DNA of 64,000 nucleotides from SG8-40 sp963792855 (GCA_963792855.1 CAWBXZ010000006.1:310001-374000); one strand, 5' to 3'; shown: positions 15,771 through 24,801, counted from the stretch's first letter. Notes: generated from the sequence alone by a model not told the origin. A program made the numbers and translations.

Positions 15771-16872
15771 ATGAAGAAGTTGTTGGGGATGTCCGCGGCT
15801 GCGGCTTGTGTCACTGCGCTCGTAGCGCTGTCCGGGTGTGGCGATAGCGCCCAGCAGCAAGGCGCTGCACCTGCTGGTGGTTCGCCGGCGCCGGCAGCCG
15901 AAAAAGTCACGCTGAAAATGACCAGCGTGTTTCCCGCGTCGTTGCAACTGCTCGGTGACAGCGCGGTGAAGTTGAGCAAGACGGTCGAGGAAATGTCGGG
16001 CGGCACGCTCGAACTGAAATTCTTCGAGCCGGGTGCTCTGGTGCCGGGTCTGGAAGCTATCCCGGCCGTTTCCAAAGGTTCCGTCGAAGCAGCGTGGTCC
16101 AGCCCGGGATTCTTTGCCGGAACCGACACGACATTCAGTTTCTTTTCGACCACACCGTTCGGCGCGAATCCGACCGAATTTCTTGCCTGGATGTATTACG
16201 GCGGCGGACTTGAACTCTCGGACGAGATGTTCGCCGAGCATAACGTCAAGGCCATACCGTGCCAGATGATCCCTCCGGAAGCGTCGGGCTGGTTCCGCAA
16301 GGAAATCAAGTCGCTCGATGACGTCAAGGGCATGAAGATGCGCTTCTTCGGACTTGGCGCCAAGGTCATGGACAAGATGGGCGTGGCAACGCAGCTGCTT
16401 GCGCCGGGCGACATCTTCCAGGCGCTGCAACTGGGAACGATTGACGCCACCGAGTTCTCGATGCCATCGAGTGATGAGAGCTTTGGTTTCTACCAGGTCG
16501 CCAAGTACTACTACTTCCCGGGATGGCATCAGCCTGCTTCCTTCAACGATCTGTTCATCAACATGGATGTCTGGAACGGACTTTCCACCCAGCACAAGCG
16601 GATCCTCGAGGTTGCCTGTGGAGACATGGTCCGCGACGGGTCTGGCCAGGGGTGATGCGGCGCAGGCACCTGCACTGAAGCGCATGCGTGACAAGCATGG
16701 CGTGAAAATCATGCGCTGGAGCGACGACATACTCGCCGCTTACGAGAAAGCCTGGAACGAGGTGGTCGCTGAAGAATCGGCGGCCAATCCGAAGTTCAAG
16801 AAGGTCAACGAGTCCTACGCAAAATTCCGTGAGGAATATGCGTTGTGGGGTGACAACGGCTATCTGAAGTAG
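15771..16872 (+). CDS. TRAP transporter solute-binding lipoprotein, array copy 4 (DctP/TakP family), one frameshift
   Basis: The most divergent copy and the one next to the membrane subunits. The start at 15771 is set by AAGGAGGAGAG and lipobox LSGC23. The core blocks FEPGALVPGLEAIPAVSKGS, GLGAKVMDKMG, APGDIFQALQLGTIDATEF and KYYYFPGWHQP are present. After CGDMVRDG the frame is lost. Dropping one G of GGG at 16638-16640 restores LARGDAAQAPALKRMRDKHG and the normal C-terminus ending WGDNGYLK. Uncorrected, the protein would end at 16655 and lack its last 73 residues. I regard the gene as functional with an insertion error, though a true null allele is possible. Confidence 0.88.
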
Positions 16873-16889
16873 TGAGCAGTTGCTGATGT

Positions 16890-16924
16890 AAAAGAGCGGG
16901 CGAAACCTGCATCCCCGCTCTTTT
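16890..16924 (+). terminator. Terminator-like hairpin between binding-protein copy 4 and dctQ
   Basis: AAAAGAGCGGG (16890-16900) pairs with CCCGCTCTTTT (16914-16924), an 11-bp stem whose 3' arm ends in four T, with a 13-base loop. Placed 25 bases before dctQ, it may let only part of the transcription through and so keep the membrane subunits scarcer than the receptors. Confidence 0.6.
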
Positions 16925-16948
16925 CGTTCTCAAGGGGCTAGAAAAACT

Positions 16949-17527
16949 ATGGAACGAATGCTTCGCGTAAGTGACGCCGTTGATGGCGTCTTGTACCGTG
17001 TTGCAATGGTCGTCGGGTGGCTGTTTGTTGCCTGTACGATCGTGATCGCCTTTGACGTCCTGTCTCGCAAATTCGGATTCCAGATGCCGGGCATGGGTTC
17101 GACGCGGTTGCAGGAGCTCGAGTGGCACATGCATACGGCGCTGTTTTCATTCTGGCTGGGCATTGCGTACGTCAAGAATGCGCACGTGCGGATCGATATC
17201 GCGTTCATCAATGCCAAGCCGCGGACTCAGGTGTGGGCCGAACTTCTTGGCTGTCTGATCTTCGCGATTCCATACTGCCTGTTCGCGATCTACTTCAGTC
17301 TGGATTTCACCTGGATCGCCTGGGTGGACGGAGAAGGCTCGGCCTCGTCGAACGGCCTGCCGTTCCGCTGGATTCCGAAGGGTTTCATTTCCCTGGGGTT
17401 GATCATGCTGTTCGCGGCGGTGATATCGGTCCTGATGCGAACCATCGTGTATTTGTGGGGCGCTGAAAACCTGCGCGACAAGGCGGATGTTGCGGTGATC
17501 AGGCATCATGACGGAGCAGTCACATGA
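16949..17527 (+). CDS. dctQ: TRAP transporter small membrane subunit (DctQ)
   Basis: A 192-residue integral membrane protein with four predicted hydrophobic segments. The family features include MVVGWLFVACTIVIAFDVLSRKF near the first helix, LQELEWHMHTALFSFWLG with the conserved Glu-Trp, and HVRIDI after the second helix. It pairs with DctM in the inner membrane and helps dock the binding protein. Its ATG follows a short gap after the terminator-like hairpin, and its end overlaps the dctM start by four bases (ATGA), indicating translational coupling. It is the only small subunit for four receptor genes. Confidence 0.9.
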   Translation: MERMLRVSDAVDGVLYRVAMVVGWLFVACTIVIAFDVLSRKFGFQMPGMGSTRLQELEWHMHTALFSFWLGIAYVKNAHVRIDIAFINAKPRTQVWAELLGCLIFAIPYCLFAIYFSLDFTWIAWVDGEGSASSNGLPFRWIPKGFISLGLIMLFAAVISVLMRTIVYLWGAENLRDKADVAVIRHHDGAVT

Positions 17528-18909
17528 ATTGGATTGCACACCACATTGCGCTGGTTCTGTTCTTTGTACTGGCGGCGGCGCTGTTCTGCGGTTTTCCGGT
17601 CGCATTCGTACTCGGCGGAATTGCCATTCTGTTTGGCGGCATCGGAATGCTTCTCGGCGTTTTCGAGCCGGTACAGTTCTTCAATCTGATGCCGCGTGTG
17701 TGGGGATCGGCAGCTTCGAACCCGATTCTGGTGGCGGTGCCGATGTTCATTTTCATGGGTACCATGCTCGAGCGCAGCGGTGTCGCGAATGACCTGTTGC
17801 ATACCCTGCAGGTGGTCACCCGCCGCATCCCCGGTGGTCTGGCGATGTCCGTAACGCTCATGGGAACCATCATGGCGGCGACAACCGGCATCGTCGGTGC
17901 ATCCGTGGTGATGCTGACCATGATTGCGCTCCCATCGATGATGGAACGCGGCTACGACAAGAAGCTGGCCGTCGGCACGATCGCGTCGGCCGGGACCCTG
18001 GGCATACTGATCCCGCCGTCCATCATGCTGGTGATCATGGGCGACCTGTTGTCGGTTTCGGTTGGCGCGTTGTTCGCGGCAGCCGTGCTGCCGGGTCTGG
18101 TACTGGCTTTTCTCTACCTGGCGTATATCGGCATCACCAGCTTCAGAAACCCGGATCGGGCGCCCCCATTACCGGATGACGTCGGACCGAAGTCAACCGC
18201 CGAGCTGTTCGCGCTGATCGGCAAGAGCTTCTTCCCGCCGGTGTTGCTCATCACACTGGTGCTGGGTTCGATCTTCGGAGGCTGGGCAACGCCGACGGAG
18301 GCTGCCGGCGTCGGTTCTATCGGTGCAATTTTCCTCGCCTGGATGAACAAGCGCCTCAACATGCAGACGATGAAAGACGTCATCGAGCGCGCCGGTCTGA
18401 CCAATGGCATGGTGTTCTTCATCTTCTTCGGCGCCACGCTGTTTTCCTACGTGTTCCGGTCGCTGGGCGGTGATGACCTGATCGTCGAGCTGCTTGCCAC
18501 CATCGGCATCGATACCGGTTGGGAAATCCTCACGTTCATGCTGGTGCTGACGTTTGTTCTCGGGTTTTTCTTCGACTGGATCGAGATCACGCTGATCGTG
18601 CTGCCGGTGTTCGCGCCGATTTTGCAGGGCGTCGATTTCGGACCGCACATCGGCGAGGGTGGGCCGATCGTGTTCCTGACCTGGTTCGTCGTCATGATGT
18701 CGGTAAACCTGCAGACGTCCTTCCTGACACCGCCATTCGGCTTCACGCTTTTCTACATGAAGGGCACCGTGCCGCCGTCGATCAACATGGGCCATATCTA
18801 TCGCGGCATCATTCCCTTCGTGGCGCTTCAGCTCATCGGATTGGGCCTGATCATGGCGTTTCCGCAGTTGGCGCTGTGGTTGCCGCAGTGGTCGGGTTTC
18901 CTGTACTGA
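17524..18909 (+). CDS. dctM: TRAP transporter large membrane subunit (DctM)
   Basis: A 461-residue, multi-helix permease that carries the sodium- or proton-coupled translocation step. Typical DctM blocks are PVAFVLGGIAILFG, NPILVAVPMFIFMGTMLERSG, PGGLAMSVTLMGTIMAATTGIVGASVVM, GTLGILIPPSIMLVIMG, WATPTEAAGVG, FDWIEITLIVLPVFAPIL and FLTPPFGFTLFYMKG. The length suits the long DctM subgroup found with TakP/FcbT-type receptors. It overlaps dctQ by four bases and is followed by a strong terminator, which closes the locus. Confidence 0.93.
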   Translation: MNWIAHHIALVLFFVLAAALFCGFPVAFVLGGIAILFGGIGMLLGVFEPVQFFNLMPRVWGSAASNPILVAVPMFIFMGTMLERSGVANDLLHTLQVVTRRIPGGLAMSVTLMGTIMAATTGIVGASVVMLTMIALPSMMERGYDKKLAVGTIASAGTLGILIPPSIMLVIMGDLLSVSVGALFAAAVLPGLVLAFLYLAYIGITSFRNPDRAPPLPDDVGPKSTAELFALIGKSFFPPVLLITLVLGSIFGGWATPTEAAGVGSIGAIFLAWMNKRLNMQTMKDVIERAGLTNGMVFFIFFGATLFSYVFRSLGGDDLIVELLATIGIDTGWEILTFMLVLTFVLGFFFDWIEITLIVLPVFAPILQGVDFGPHIGEGGPIVFLTWFVVMMSVNLQTSFLTPPFGFTLFYMKGTVPPSINMGHIYRGIIPFVALQLIGLGLIMAFPQLALWLPQWSGFLY

Positions 18910-18942
18910 CGGTGCCGGCAGTGAATCTGGCTTGGTAACGGA

Positions 18943-18971
18943 AACGGGGCGCAATGCGCCCCGTTCTCTTT
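18943..18971 (+). terminator. Intrinsic terminator closing the TRAP array
   Basis: AACGGGGCGC (18943-18952) and GCGCCCCGTT (18956-18965) form a 10-bp stem with a 3-base loop followed by CTCTTT. It lies 34 bases after the dctM stop. Confidence 0.75.
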
Positions 18972-19044
18972 GAGGATCGGTGGTCGATGATCTGCAGTAT
19001 TTTTTCAGTAGCGTACAGCCTTTCATGAGACACCCGGTCCATTG

Positions 19045-20301
19045 ATGACTATGCGAAATTTTCTCCGTCTGATTTTCTGCTGTTTGTTCTGTCTCGCATG
19101 CGGTCAGGCGAGTGCCGCCGACACGATAAAGATTGCATTCATCGACGCGTTGAGCGGGCAGTATGCCGACATCGGTTTCGACAGTCTCAGGCAGTTTCAG
19201 GCGGCCATTGCCTACACCAATGCCAACGGCGGCGCACTCGGTCTCGATCTCGAACTGGTTCCGCTGGACGATCAGTCCAGTGTCGAGCGCGCCCTGGAAA
19301 ATCTCGACCTCGCGCTGGGGCAGGGGATTCGCTACGTAACGCAGGGTAATAACCCGGAAGTCACGCTTGCGCTGGCAAAGGCGATTGACGCGCACAATCG
19401 GGAGAACCCTGCGCGCGCGGCCCTGTTCCTGAATTATGGTGACGGGGCGACCGAACTCGACAACGCGCAATGCAATTACTGGCATTTCCGGTTTGACGCG
19501 AGCATTGCGATGAAAGCACGCGTACTCGTTGACGGCATTCCCGACGATGGCGGCATACAGAGCGTTTATCTGCTGAATCAGGACAATGCGTGGGGACATC
19601 AGGCCAGCCGGGAAATCCAGCGTGTGTTGTCACAACGCAGGCCGGACGTGCAGGTTGTCGGAGACGATTTGCACCCGGCTGGAGTCAAGCAGGATCTCTC
19701 TGCGTATGTTCAAACGGTCGTGGCTTCGGGTGCCGATGCCATCGTTACGGCAAACCGCGGTGCCGATCTGATCGGATTGATGTCGGCTATTGCCGCCAGC
19801 GGCATCTGGAAGCCGGTGTTTGTCGTCAGTAACGTCGCCTCGGGAGTGCCCGCTGCGGTCGGCGAGCCGGGGGCGGATCGCGTTACCGGAGTGTTCACCT
19901 GGCACCCCAACATCGGCGACAACCTGTTGAGCCTGTTTGCCCGGTCGTATCGTCAGGCGAACGGCGAGGACTGGAACGGGCTGCCAGGCCTTGTCACGGT
20001 TCAGATGCTCGCAGCGTCGATGCAAAACGCGCGCTCAATCGACCCGGTACAAGTGGCGCGCATGCTCGAGGGGCTGTCATTTCTCGGAGCCACCGGCCCG
20101 ACAGCCATGCGCGAGGACAATCACCAGTTATTGCAGCCGCTTTTTCTCGCCAGACTGGTCAGGGTTGACGGTAGCAGCGCGGTGAATGCCGCCGCAGGCT
20201 CAAGTCTGGCGTGGCAGACGGTCTCGCGCAGCGAGCCGGATGAAACCGCGCTGGAGACAGCGTGCAGGATGCAAAGACCGAAAAGCGCGGGCACGCAGTA
20301 A
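19045..20301 (+). CDS. Orphan ABC-type periplasmic binding protein (branched-chain amino acid / LivK type)
   Basis: A roughly 418-residue exported type I periplasmic binding protein. A signal peptide (LRLIFCCLFCLACGQASAAD) is followed by IKIAFIDALSGQYADIG, the lobe-one segment AIAYTNANGGALGLDLELVPLDDQS, VYLLNQDNAWGHQASREIQ and ADAIVTANRGADLIGLMSA. ATG at 19045 is used; TTG at 19042 is also in frame. No LivHMGF permease or ATPase genes are adjacent, so it may serve a permease elsewhere or act as a sensor. It lies immediately after the TRAP array terminator and could bind a related aromatic or organic acid, but that is only inferred from position. Confidence 0.85.
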   Translation: MTMRNFLRLIFCCLFCLACGQASAADTIKIAFIDALSGQYADIGFDSLRQFQAAIAYTNANGGALGLDLELVPLDDQSSVERALENLDLALGQGIRYVTQGNNPEVTLALAKAIDAHNRENPARAALFLNYGDGATELDNAQCNYWHFRFDASIAMKARVLVDGIPDDGGIQSVYLLNQDNAWGHQASREIQRVLSQRRPDVQVVGDDLHPAGVKQDLSAYVQTVVASGADAIVTANRGADLIGLMSAIAASGIWKPVFVVSNVASGVPAAVGEPGADRVTGVFTWHPNIGDNLLSLFARSYRQANGEDWNGLPGLVTVQMLAASMQNARSIDPVQVARMLEGLSFLGATGPTAMREDNHQLLQPLFLARLVRVDGSSAVNAAAGSSLAWQTVSRSEPDETALETACRMQRPKSAGTQ

Positions 20302-20338
20302 CGTCGCGTTTACGTGATCCGTGTTCGGTCTTCCGTGT

Positions 20339-21511
20339 TTATACGCCGGGACCATGCAAGCCGAACAGCAGTTGCGGATCGCCCGGTGTCCAGTTGCAGT
20401 CGAATTGCGAGCGGCGTCCCATGCGGCGCGTTCGTTCCAGTAATTGCCGTCCCACCGCGAGTTGCCCCGGTTCCCATTTTTTCAGTGCCGCAACGGCATC
20501 CTGTTCATTTGCCAGCGCGTCCGCCAGCGCCCATGCATCGGCCGCCGCTTTCGCAGTGCCGGCGGCGGCATGCGGCCGGGCAACAAACGCCGCGTCGCCG
20601 ATGAGGCAGATTCGCCCGAATGCCATTCGGGAAATGTCGATGTCGTAGATCACCTGCAGGAAAAGCTGTTCGACTGCCAGAACCACTTTCGCCATTGACG
20701 CTGGCAGACGCGCCACTGCGGTTGCGCGCATGTCGGCGATATGGCGCTCGCTCGCGGCACCGGGAGGCAAGGAGATTTCTCTTCGCTGGCCGGTGTTGTC
20801 CGTCAGCAGATCGTCGAGATCGCTGCCTTCGAGATAGTTGCGGTACCAGACCAGATTGAGCAGGCGCTCGCCGCGTTTTACCGATCCATCCGGCCCGGGT
20901 ATTGGATAGATCAGGACCTGGCTGTTGGCATAGATGTAGTAGGTGATCGCGTCGTGAAACATTTCCTGTGTTTCTTCATCGAGTGCTGCTTCCGGCACCA
21001 TGCCGCGCCAGCAAACGTAACCGGCGTACTGTGGCCTGACGCCGGGTAACAGCCGCGCGCGCGCGGTGGACGAAACGCCGTCTGCGCAAACCAGCAGGTC
21101 GGCGCGTTGCGTTGAGCCGTTGGCAAAGCGCACGGCGACGCCGTCACTGTGTTCTTTCCAGTCCGTCATCTCGTGGTCGAGATGATAGATTTCAGGCGGC
21201 ACGCAGGCCAGCAGTTCCCGGTAAACCGTCGTCCACGAACTGAAACGGTACTGGTGTGCGCTGTCATGGACGAGTGCGCCATCGCGCGTCAGATAGCGCA
21301 GTCGCGAAGTGGCAACGCTGATGGTGTCCAGTCCGACGCCAGCGCGTTCGACCAGATAGCGTTGGCTTTCCGGCAGAAAACCGATCCCGGCCCCGCGTTG
21401 TGCCAGTGCCACTGGTGAACGCTCGTAAACATCGACGCCGATGCCGAGATCGCGCAGCAACAAGGCGGCGGTCAACCCGCCGAGCGAACCTCCAACGACA
21501 GCAACTTTCAT
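20339..21511 (-). CDS. FAD-dependent aromatic hydroxylase family monooxygenase (2,6-dihydroxypyridine 3-hydroxylase-like)
   Basis: A 390-residue flavoprotein monooxygenase. The N-terminal dinucleotide fold is MKVAVVGGSLGGLTAALLL, the second motif is DLLVCADGVSSTARA, and the third FAD block is GRICLIGDAAFVARPHAAAGTAKAAADA. The PHAAAGTAKA form and the C-terminal region resemble 2,6-dihydroxypyridine hydroxylase rather than UbiH or salicylate hydroxylase. It would use NAD(P)H and oxygen to hydroxylate an aromatic or N-heterocyclic ring. It is convergent with the orphan binding protein, with 37 bases between them. Confidence 0.85.
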   Translation of the reverse strand: MKVAVVGGSLGGLTAALLLRDLGIGVDVYERSPVALAQRGAGIGFLPESQRYLVERAGVGLDTISVATSRLRYLTRDGALVHDSAHQYRFSSWTTVYRELLACVPPEIYHLDHEMTDWKEHSDGVAVRFANGSTQRADLLVCADGVSSTARARLLPGVRPQYAGYVCWRGMVPEAALDEETQEMFHDAITYYIYANSQVLIYPIPGPDGSVKRGERLLNLVWYRNYLEGSDLDDLLTDNTGQRREISLPPGAASERHIADMRATAVARLPASMAKVVLAVEQLFLQVIYDIDISRMAFGRICLIGDAAFVARPHAAAGTAKAAADAWALADALANEQDAVAALKKWEPGQLAVGRQLLERTRRMGRRSQFDCNWTPGDPQLLFGLHGPGV

Positions 21512-21714
21512 CGGCTGGACGAGGGTTTGCCCAGGCGGACAGAATCATCACACGGCATGAGTACGCAATCAGTGTCGGCTATGAACGGCATCGTTGAGAA
21601 ACCATTCATGCACTCGGCGTGCCGTACGAACGAATGCTTCATGTCGTTCCACTCCTGTTTGTCCGCTGTACCTAAAGTAGCACCCGGAGCGCACGATGTG
21701 AAGCGAGGCAGACC

Positions 21715-21994
21715 GTGACCGTTTGCCGCGCGCGATCGCCTGAACGATTACCACGCCAGGATCAAACCCATCGCCGGGGAGTACGGCGGGCAGCTTGTGC
21801 TGCAATTCGCCGGCGTACGCTCTGCATGGGGTGATTTCCTGCCGACCGAGGTGCGTGTCACCGAGTGGCCCGATCAGGAGTCGTGGGGCCGTTTTCTGAA
21901 AGATCAACGGCTGGCCAAACTCGGGGAATTGCGCGATAGTGCGCTCAGCAAGCTGACGGTGACGCGCTGCCGTGCACAGGCGACGGGTCATTGA
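21715..21994 (+). pseudogene. Small DUF1330-like protein, N-terminus unclear
   Basis: The frame ending at 21994 encodes AARDRLNDYHARIKPIAGEY, then GGQLVLQFAGV, FLPTEVRVTEWPDQESW and RFLKDQRLAKLGELRDSAL, an ordered run that looks like a real protein and recalls the compact DUF1330 / EthD-like alpha-beta barrel fold. No good start exists in this frame. A GTG at 21715 with GAGG upstream would join it if one T were dropped at 21722-21724, the same +1 pattern seen in several other genes. It may be an insertion error or a degraded gene. The function is unknown. Confidence 0.35.
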
Positions 21995-22040
21995 CTTCGC
22001 CTGGCGGCTGTAGCGGCGTCATCACTCACGGAGGTGGAAC

Positions 22041-22709
22041 GTGACACTCAGGGACGAACTGGAGCAGCAACTGGCGAAATTCAGGCAACGCGCCTCCGAC
22101 GAGCTGATCGAGACGATTCAGGCGGGTGTCGATGCGCTGATTGACAGCGATATTGCGAGCCGTGCAATCGGTGAAGGCGACATGGCGCCGGACTTCACAT
22201 TGCCTGATGCGCAGGGAAGACCGGTTGCGCTGTCTGCAATGCTTGCCCGCGGTCCGGTCGTCCTTGCTTTCTATCGTGGTGGCTGGTGCCCGTACTGCAA
22301 CCTGCAGCTACGGGCTTACCAGCGCGTCCTTCCGGAGTTGCGCGCACTTGGTGCAACGCTGGTTGCAATCTCACCTGAACCGCCCGACGCATCGCTCTCC
22401 ACCCAGGAGAAAAACGCGCTCGAATTCAATGTGCTCTCTGACGTCGACGCGCTGGCCGCGAAAGCCTACGGTTTGTTGTTCGAATTCTCGGACGCGCTTC
22501 GCGAGGCCTACATCGGCATGGGCAGGGATTTATCCGAACTCAATGCCGACGGTGGATGGCACCTGCCGGTTCCGGCGACCTACGTCATCGCTCCCAACGG
22601 TCGCATCGAGCTCGCTTATGTCGATCCCGAGTATCGCAACCGCCTCGAGCCGGCCGAAATTCTCGCCGCACTCAAGACCAGGCGGGCCGCCGAATCGCAG
22701 ACCCACTGA
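22041..22709 (+). CDS. Peroxiredoxin-like (AhpC/TSA superfamily) protein
   Basis: A 222-residue thioredoxin-fold protein. The N-terminal helix (about 40 residues) is followed by the redox core APDFTLPDAQGRPVALSAML, VVLAFYRGGWCPYCNLQLRAYQ with C83 and C86, then ATLVAISPE and the late PATYVIAPNGRIELAYV strand. The CxxC at the peroxidatic position is typical of the PRX-like subgroup rather than classical AhpC. It probably reduces peroxides or thiols in the cytoplasm. GTG at 22041 is preceded by GGAGG with good spacing. Confidence 0.85.
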   Translation: MTLRDELEQQLAKFRQRASDELIETIQAGVDALIDSDIASRAIGEGDMAPDFTLPDAQGRPVALSAMLARGPVVLAFYRGGWCPYCNLQLRAYQRVLPELRALGATLVAISPEPPDASLSTQEKNALEFNVLSDVDALAAKAYGLLFEFSDALREAYIGMGRDLSELNADGGWHLPVPATYVIAPNGRIELAYVDPEYRNRLEPAEILAALKTRRAAESQTH

Positions 22710-22748
22710 ACGCAAGGCAAGGCCTCGCGCCGCATGTGAGCGGTCGTC

Positions 22749-24002
22749 TCAGGGGTAATTGAACGGCATCGGATAGGGCCGCCCGAAAGGAACACCGGCG
22801 CGCACGGTGTGCAGGGGTTTCAGCCAGCGTGTGCCGCTGCGGCGGTTGTTCCTGGTGTCGACGAATGCCACCGGTTCCTCGATCAGTGCGAGCACGGACA
22901 CGTCGGCCGGCGCGCCGATTTGCAGCGTACCCAGTTTGTCGACTCGGTTGATGACCCCGGCCGGTGCCGACGTGGCGAGTGCAACCACCTGTTGCAGGGA
23001 CAGGCCCAGATTCAGGAACTTGCTCATGACCCAGGGCAGGTACGGCATGCCCGGCGAATTGCCGCTGAGGGCGTGGATGTCACTGCTGATGGTGTCAGGC
23101 ATCAGGCCCTGCTCGATTGCCGGTTCTGCAACCGTGTAATCGAAACTGCCGCCGCCATGGCCGACGTCGATGATGACGCCGCGTTGTTTCGCTGCGAGTG
23201 CGGCCGGTAGCAGTTTTCCGTTTTGCACGATGTTGTTGCCGGCACCGCTATACGAGTGCGTCAGGATGTCACCGGGACGCAGCAAGTCCAGCAACGTCGA
23301 CAGCTTGTCCGGCGCATCGCCAATGTGGCACATGACACGCGCGCCCGTTCCGGCCGCCTCGGCCGCGCGCAGGGCGCGGCGTAACGGCTCGAGGCCGTTG
23401 TCGCCGACGACATTTCGGGAAATACGCACCTTGATTCCGAGTGCGACATCGCTGTTCTCCGCCAGGCACTTCGCCGCGGCATCGGTATCGAGGTAGTCGA
23501 TGTTGAGTTCTTCTCCGACGGGAAAACCGGCCAGGCCGATGCGCGAGATGTGAATGAAGGCGAACATGCGGCTGCGCGTGGCGCCCATGACGTGATGCCT
23601 GAAAGCGCCGAAGTTGTTCGCGCCCGCGTCGCCGGCTGAGACATAGGTTGTCGTTGCCGTGTACGGTGTGAGTTCGTCGGCCGGTAAACCCAGCGCCGAA
23701 CCCAGCGGATAGACGTGCGTGTGCAGATCGACAAGCCCCGGAACAACCAGGTTGCCGTCAGCCTCGAGGACGTGCTGGGCGGTCCCGGGCGGAATTTCCG
23801 GTTCGATGCGCACGATCCGTCCCCAGCGAATGCCGATGTCGTAACGGCCTTGAAGTTGCTGGCTCGGGTCGAGTACTTCCCCGCCGCGTATCAAAAGGTC
23901 GAGACGACCCTCGTCGTTCGCCCGCAATGTGCCCGGAATCAGGGCCGCAGCGCTGATTGCAGCAGCACACGTCAAGAACTGTCGCCGGTCGAGCTTGCTC
24001 AT
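22749..24002 (-). CDS. Tat-exported amidohydrolase (metallo-dependent hydrolase)
   Basis: An amidohydrolase-superfamily protein of about 417 residues. The start at 24002 gives MSKLDRRQFLTCAAAISAAA, a twin-arginine signal, so it is probably folded with its metals and exported. The HxH metal motif is DLHTHVY. Later ligands are probably GIKVRIS (a lysine or glutamate bridge), MCHIGD, THSYSG and SSDIHAL. The N-terminal beta-sandwich strand LLIRGGEVLDPSQ and the C-terminal IGAPADVSVL are typical of the deacetylase/dihydroorotase-like branch. An in-frame start at 24062 would add about 20 residues before the Tat motif. The substrate is unknown. Confidence 0.82.
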   Translation of the reverse strand: MSKLDRRQFLTCAAAISAAALIPGTLRANDEGRLDLLIRGGEVLDPSQQLQGRYDIGIRWGRIVRIEPEIPPGTAQHVLEADGNLVVPGLVDLHTHVYPLGSALGLPADELTPYTATTTYVSAGDAGANNFGAFRHHVMGATRSRMFAFIHISRIGLAGFPVGEELNIDYLDTDAAAKCLAENSDVALGIKVRISRNVVGDNGLEPLRRALRAAEAAGTGARVMCHIGDAPDKLSTLLDLLRPGDILTHSYSGAGNNIVQNGKLLPAALAAKQRGVIIDVGHGGGSFDYTVAEPAIEQGLMPDTISSDIHALSGNSPGMPYLPWVMSKFLNLGLSLQQVVALATSAPAGVINRVDKLGTLQIGAPADVSVLALIEEPVAFVDTRNNRRSGTRWLKPLHTVRAGVPFGRPYPMPFNYP

Positions 24003-24255
24003 TCCTTTTTCCGCCTTTCCGATTGCTTTCGCGCAGATCACGTGCCGGTCAACACCGGTCACCGGCCGTTTGGGTACAGCCTGGGACGAGTTTAGCGGCT
24101 GCGCGCCTTGGTGTCGCTACAGCAGCAAACAGGGGCAAGGATAGCGCGGGTGCGCCCCGGCGCTCCAGAGTCTATCGGTAAGCTATTCGTAACCCTCCTC
24201 GCTGTAGTCTGTGCTCCACACGCCTGACAGAAATTTTCAAAGAGGAGACCAACGA

Positions 24256-24801
24256 ATGATGACGCGTTCTCTGGCTTATCTCGGTGTGGCACTTGTTTTC
24301 CTGTCGTTCACAGGCATGGCCACGGCACAGGAAGTGGCTTCACCGAAACTGGAGTACCTGATGACGTATGAAGCCGAACTCGAATTGCCGCAGGTAATCA
24401 ATGACTCGTTGTACATCTACACTTGCTTGCCGGGTGGCTGGGCACGCGGACCCGGCATCAATGGTTCATTTACCGGCGGTCCGTGCGACTGGCTGCGCAT
24501 CATGCCGTCGGGTGTCGCTCGGCTTGATGTTCGCGCAACCCTGAAGACTGACGACGGCGCACTGATTTACATCACTTATAACGGAATCATCAAACACTCT
24601 GACAAAAGCTATGAAAAACTCGTCAACGGCGCACGCATTACGCCGGAAGACGGAATCTATTTCATCACCGCGCCGACGTTCGAAACCAGTTCCGAGAAGT
24701 ACGCCTGGCTAAATAGCGTCCAGGCAGTTGGCAAGATGGTCGAGGTGCAAGTCAATTCCGAACGTTCTTACGTACGCTACGACGTTTACGTCGTGCGCTG
24801 A
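24256..24801 (+). CDS. Exported DUF3237 protein
   Basis: A 181-residue protein with a signal peptide ending ATAQE, followed by the DUF3237 fold: PKLEYLMTYEAELELPQVI, GSFTGGPCDWLRIMPSG, RLDVRATLKTDDGALIYITYNG and ITPEDGIYFITAPTFETSS. DUF3237 proteins are small beta-barrels with no settled function and are common in proteobacteria that degrade organic compounds. The ATG at 24256 has AGAGGAGACC upstream. A strong terminator follows, so the gene is its own transcription unit. Confidence 0.85.
   Translation: MMTRSLAYLGVALVFLSFTGMATAQEVASPKLEYLMTYEAELELPQVINDSLYIYTCLPGGWARGPGINGSFTGGPCDWLRIMPSGVARLDVRATLKTDDGALIYITYNGIIKHSDKSYEKLVNGARITPEDGIYFITAPTFETSSEKYAWLNSVQAVGKMVEVQVNSERSYVRYDVYVVR

Noticed and set aside
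18193..19599. Long minus-strand open frame opposite dctM and the ABC receptor
   Set aside because: It runs antisense to two well-supported genes, is rich in His, Arg and Gln, and has no recognisable domain; it is a shadow of high-GC coding sequence.
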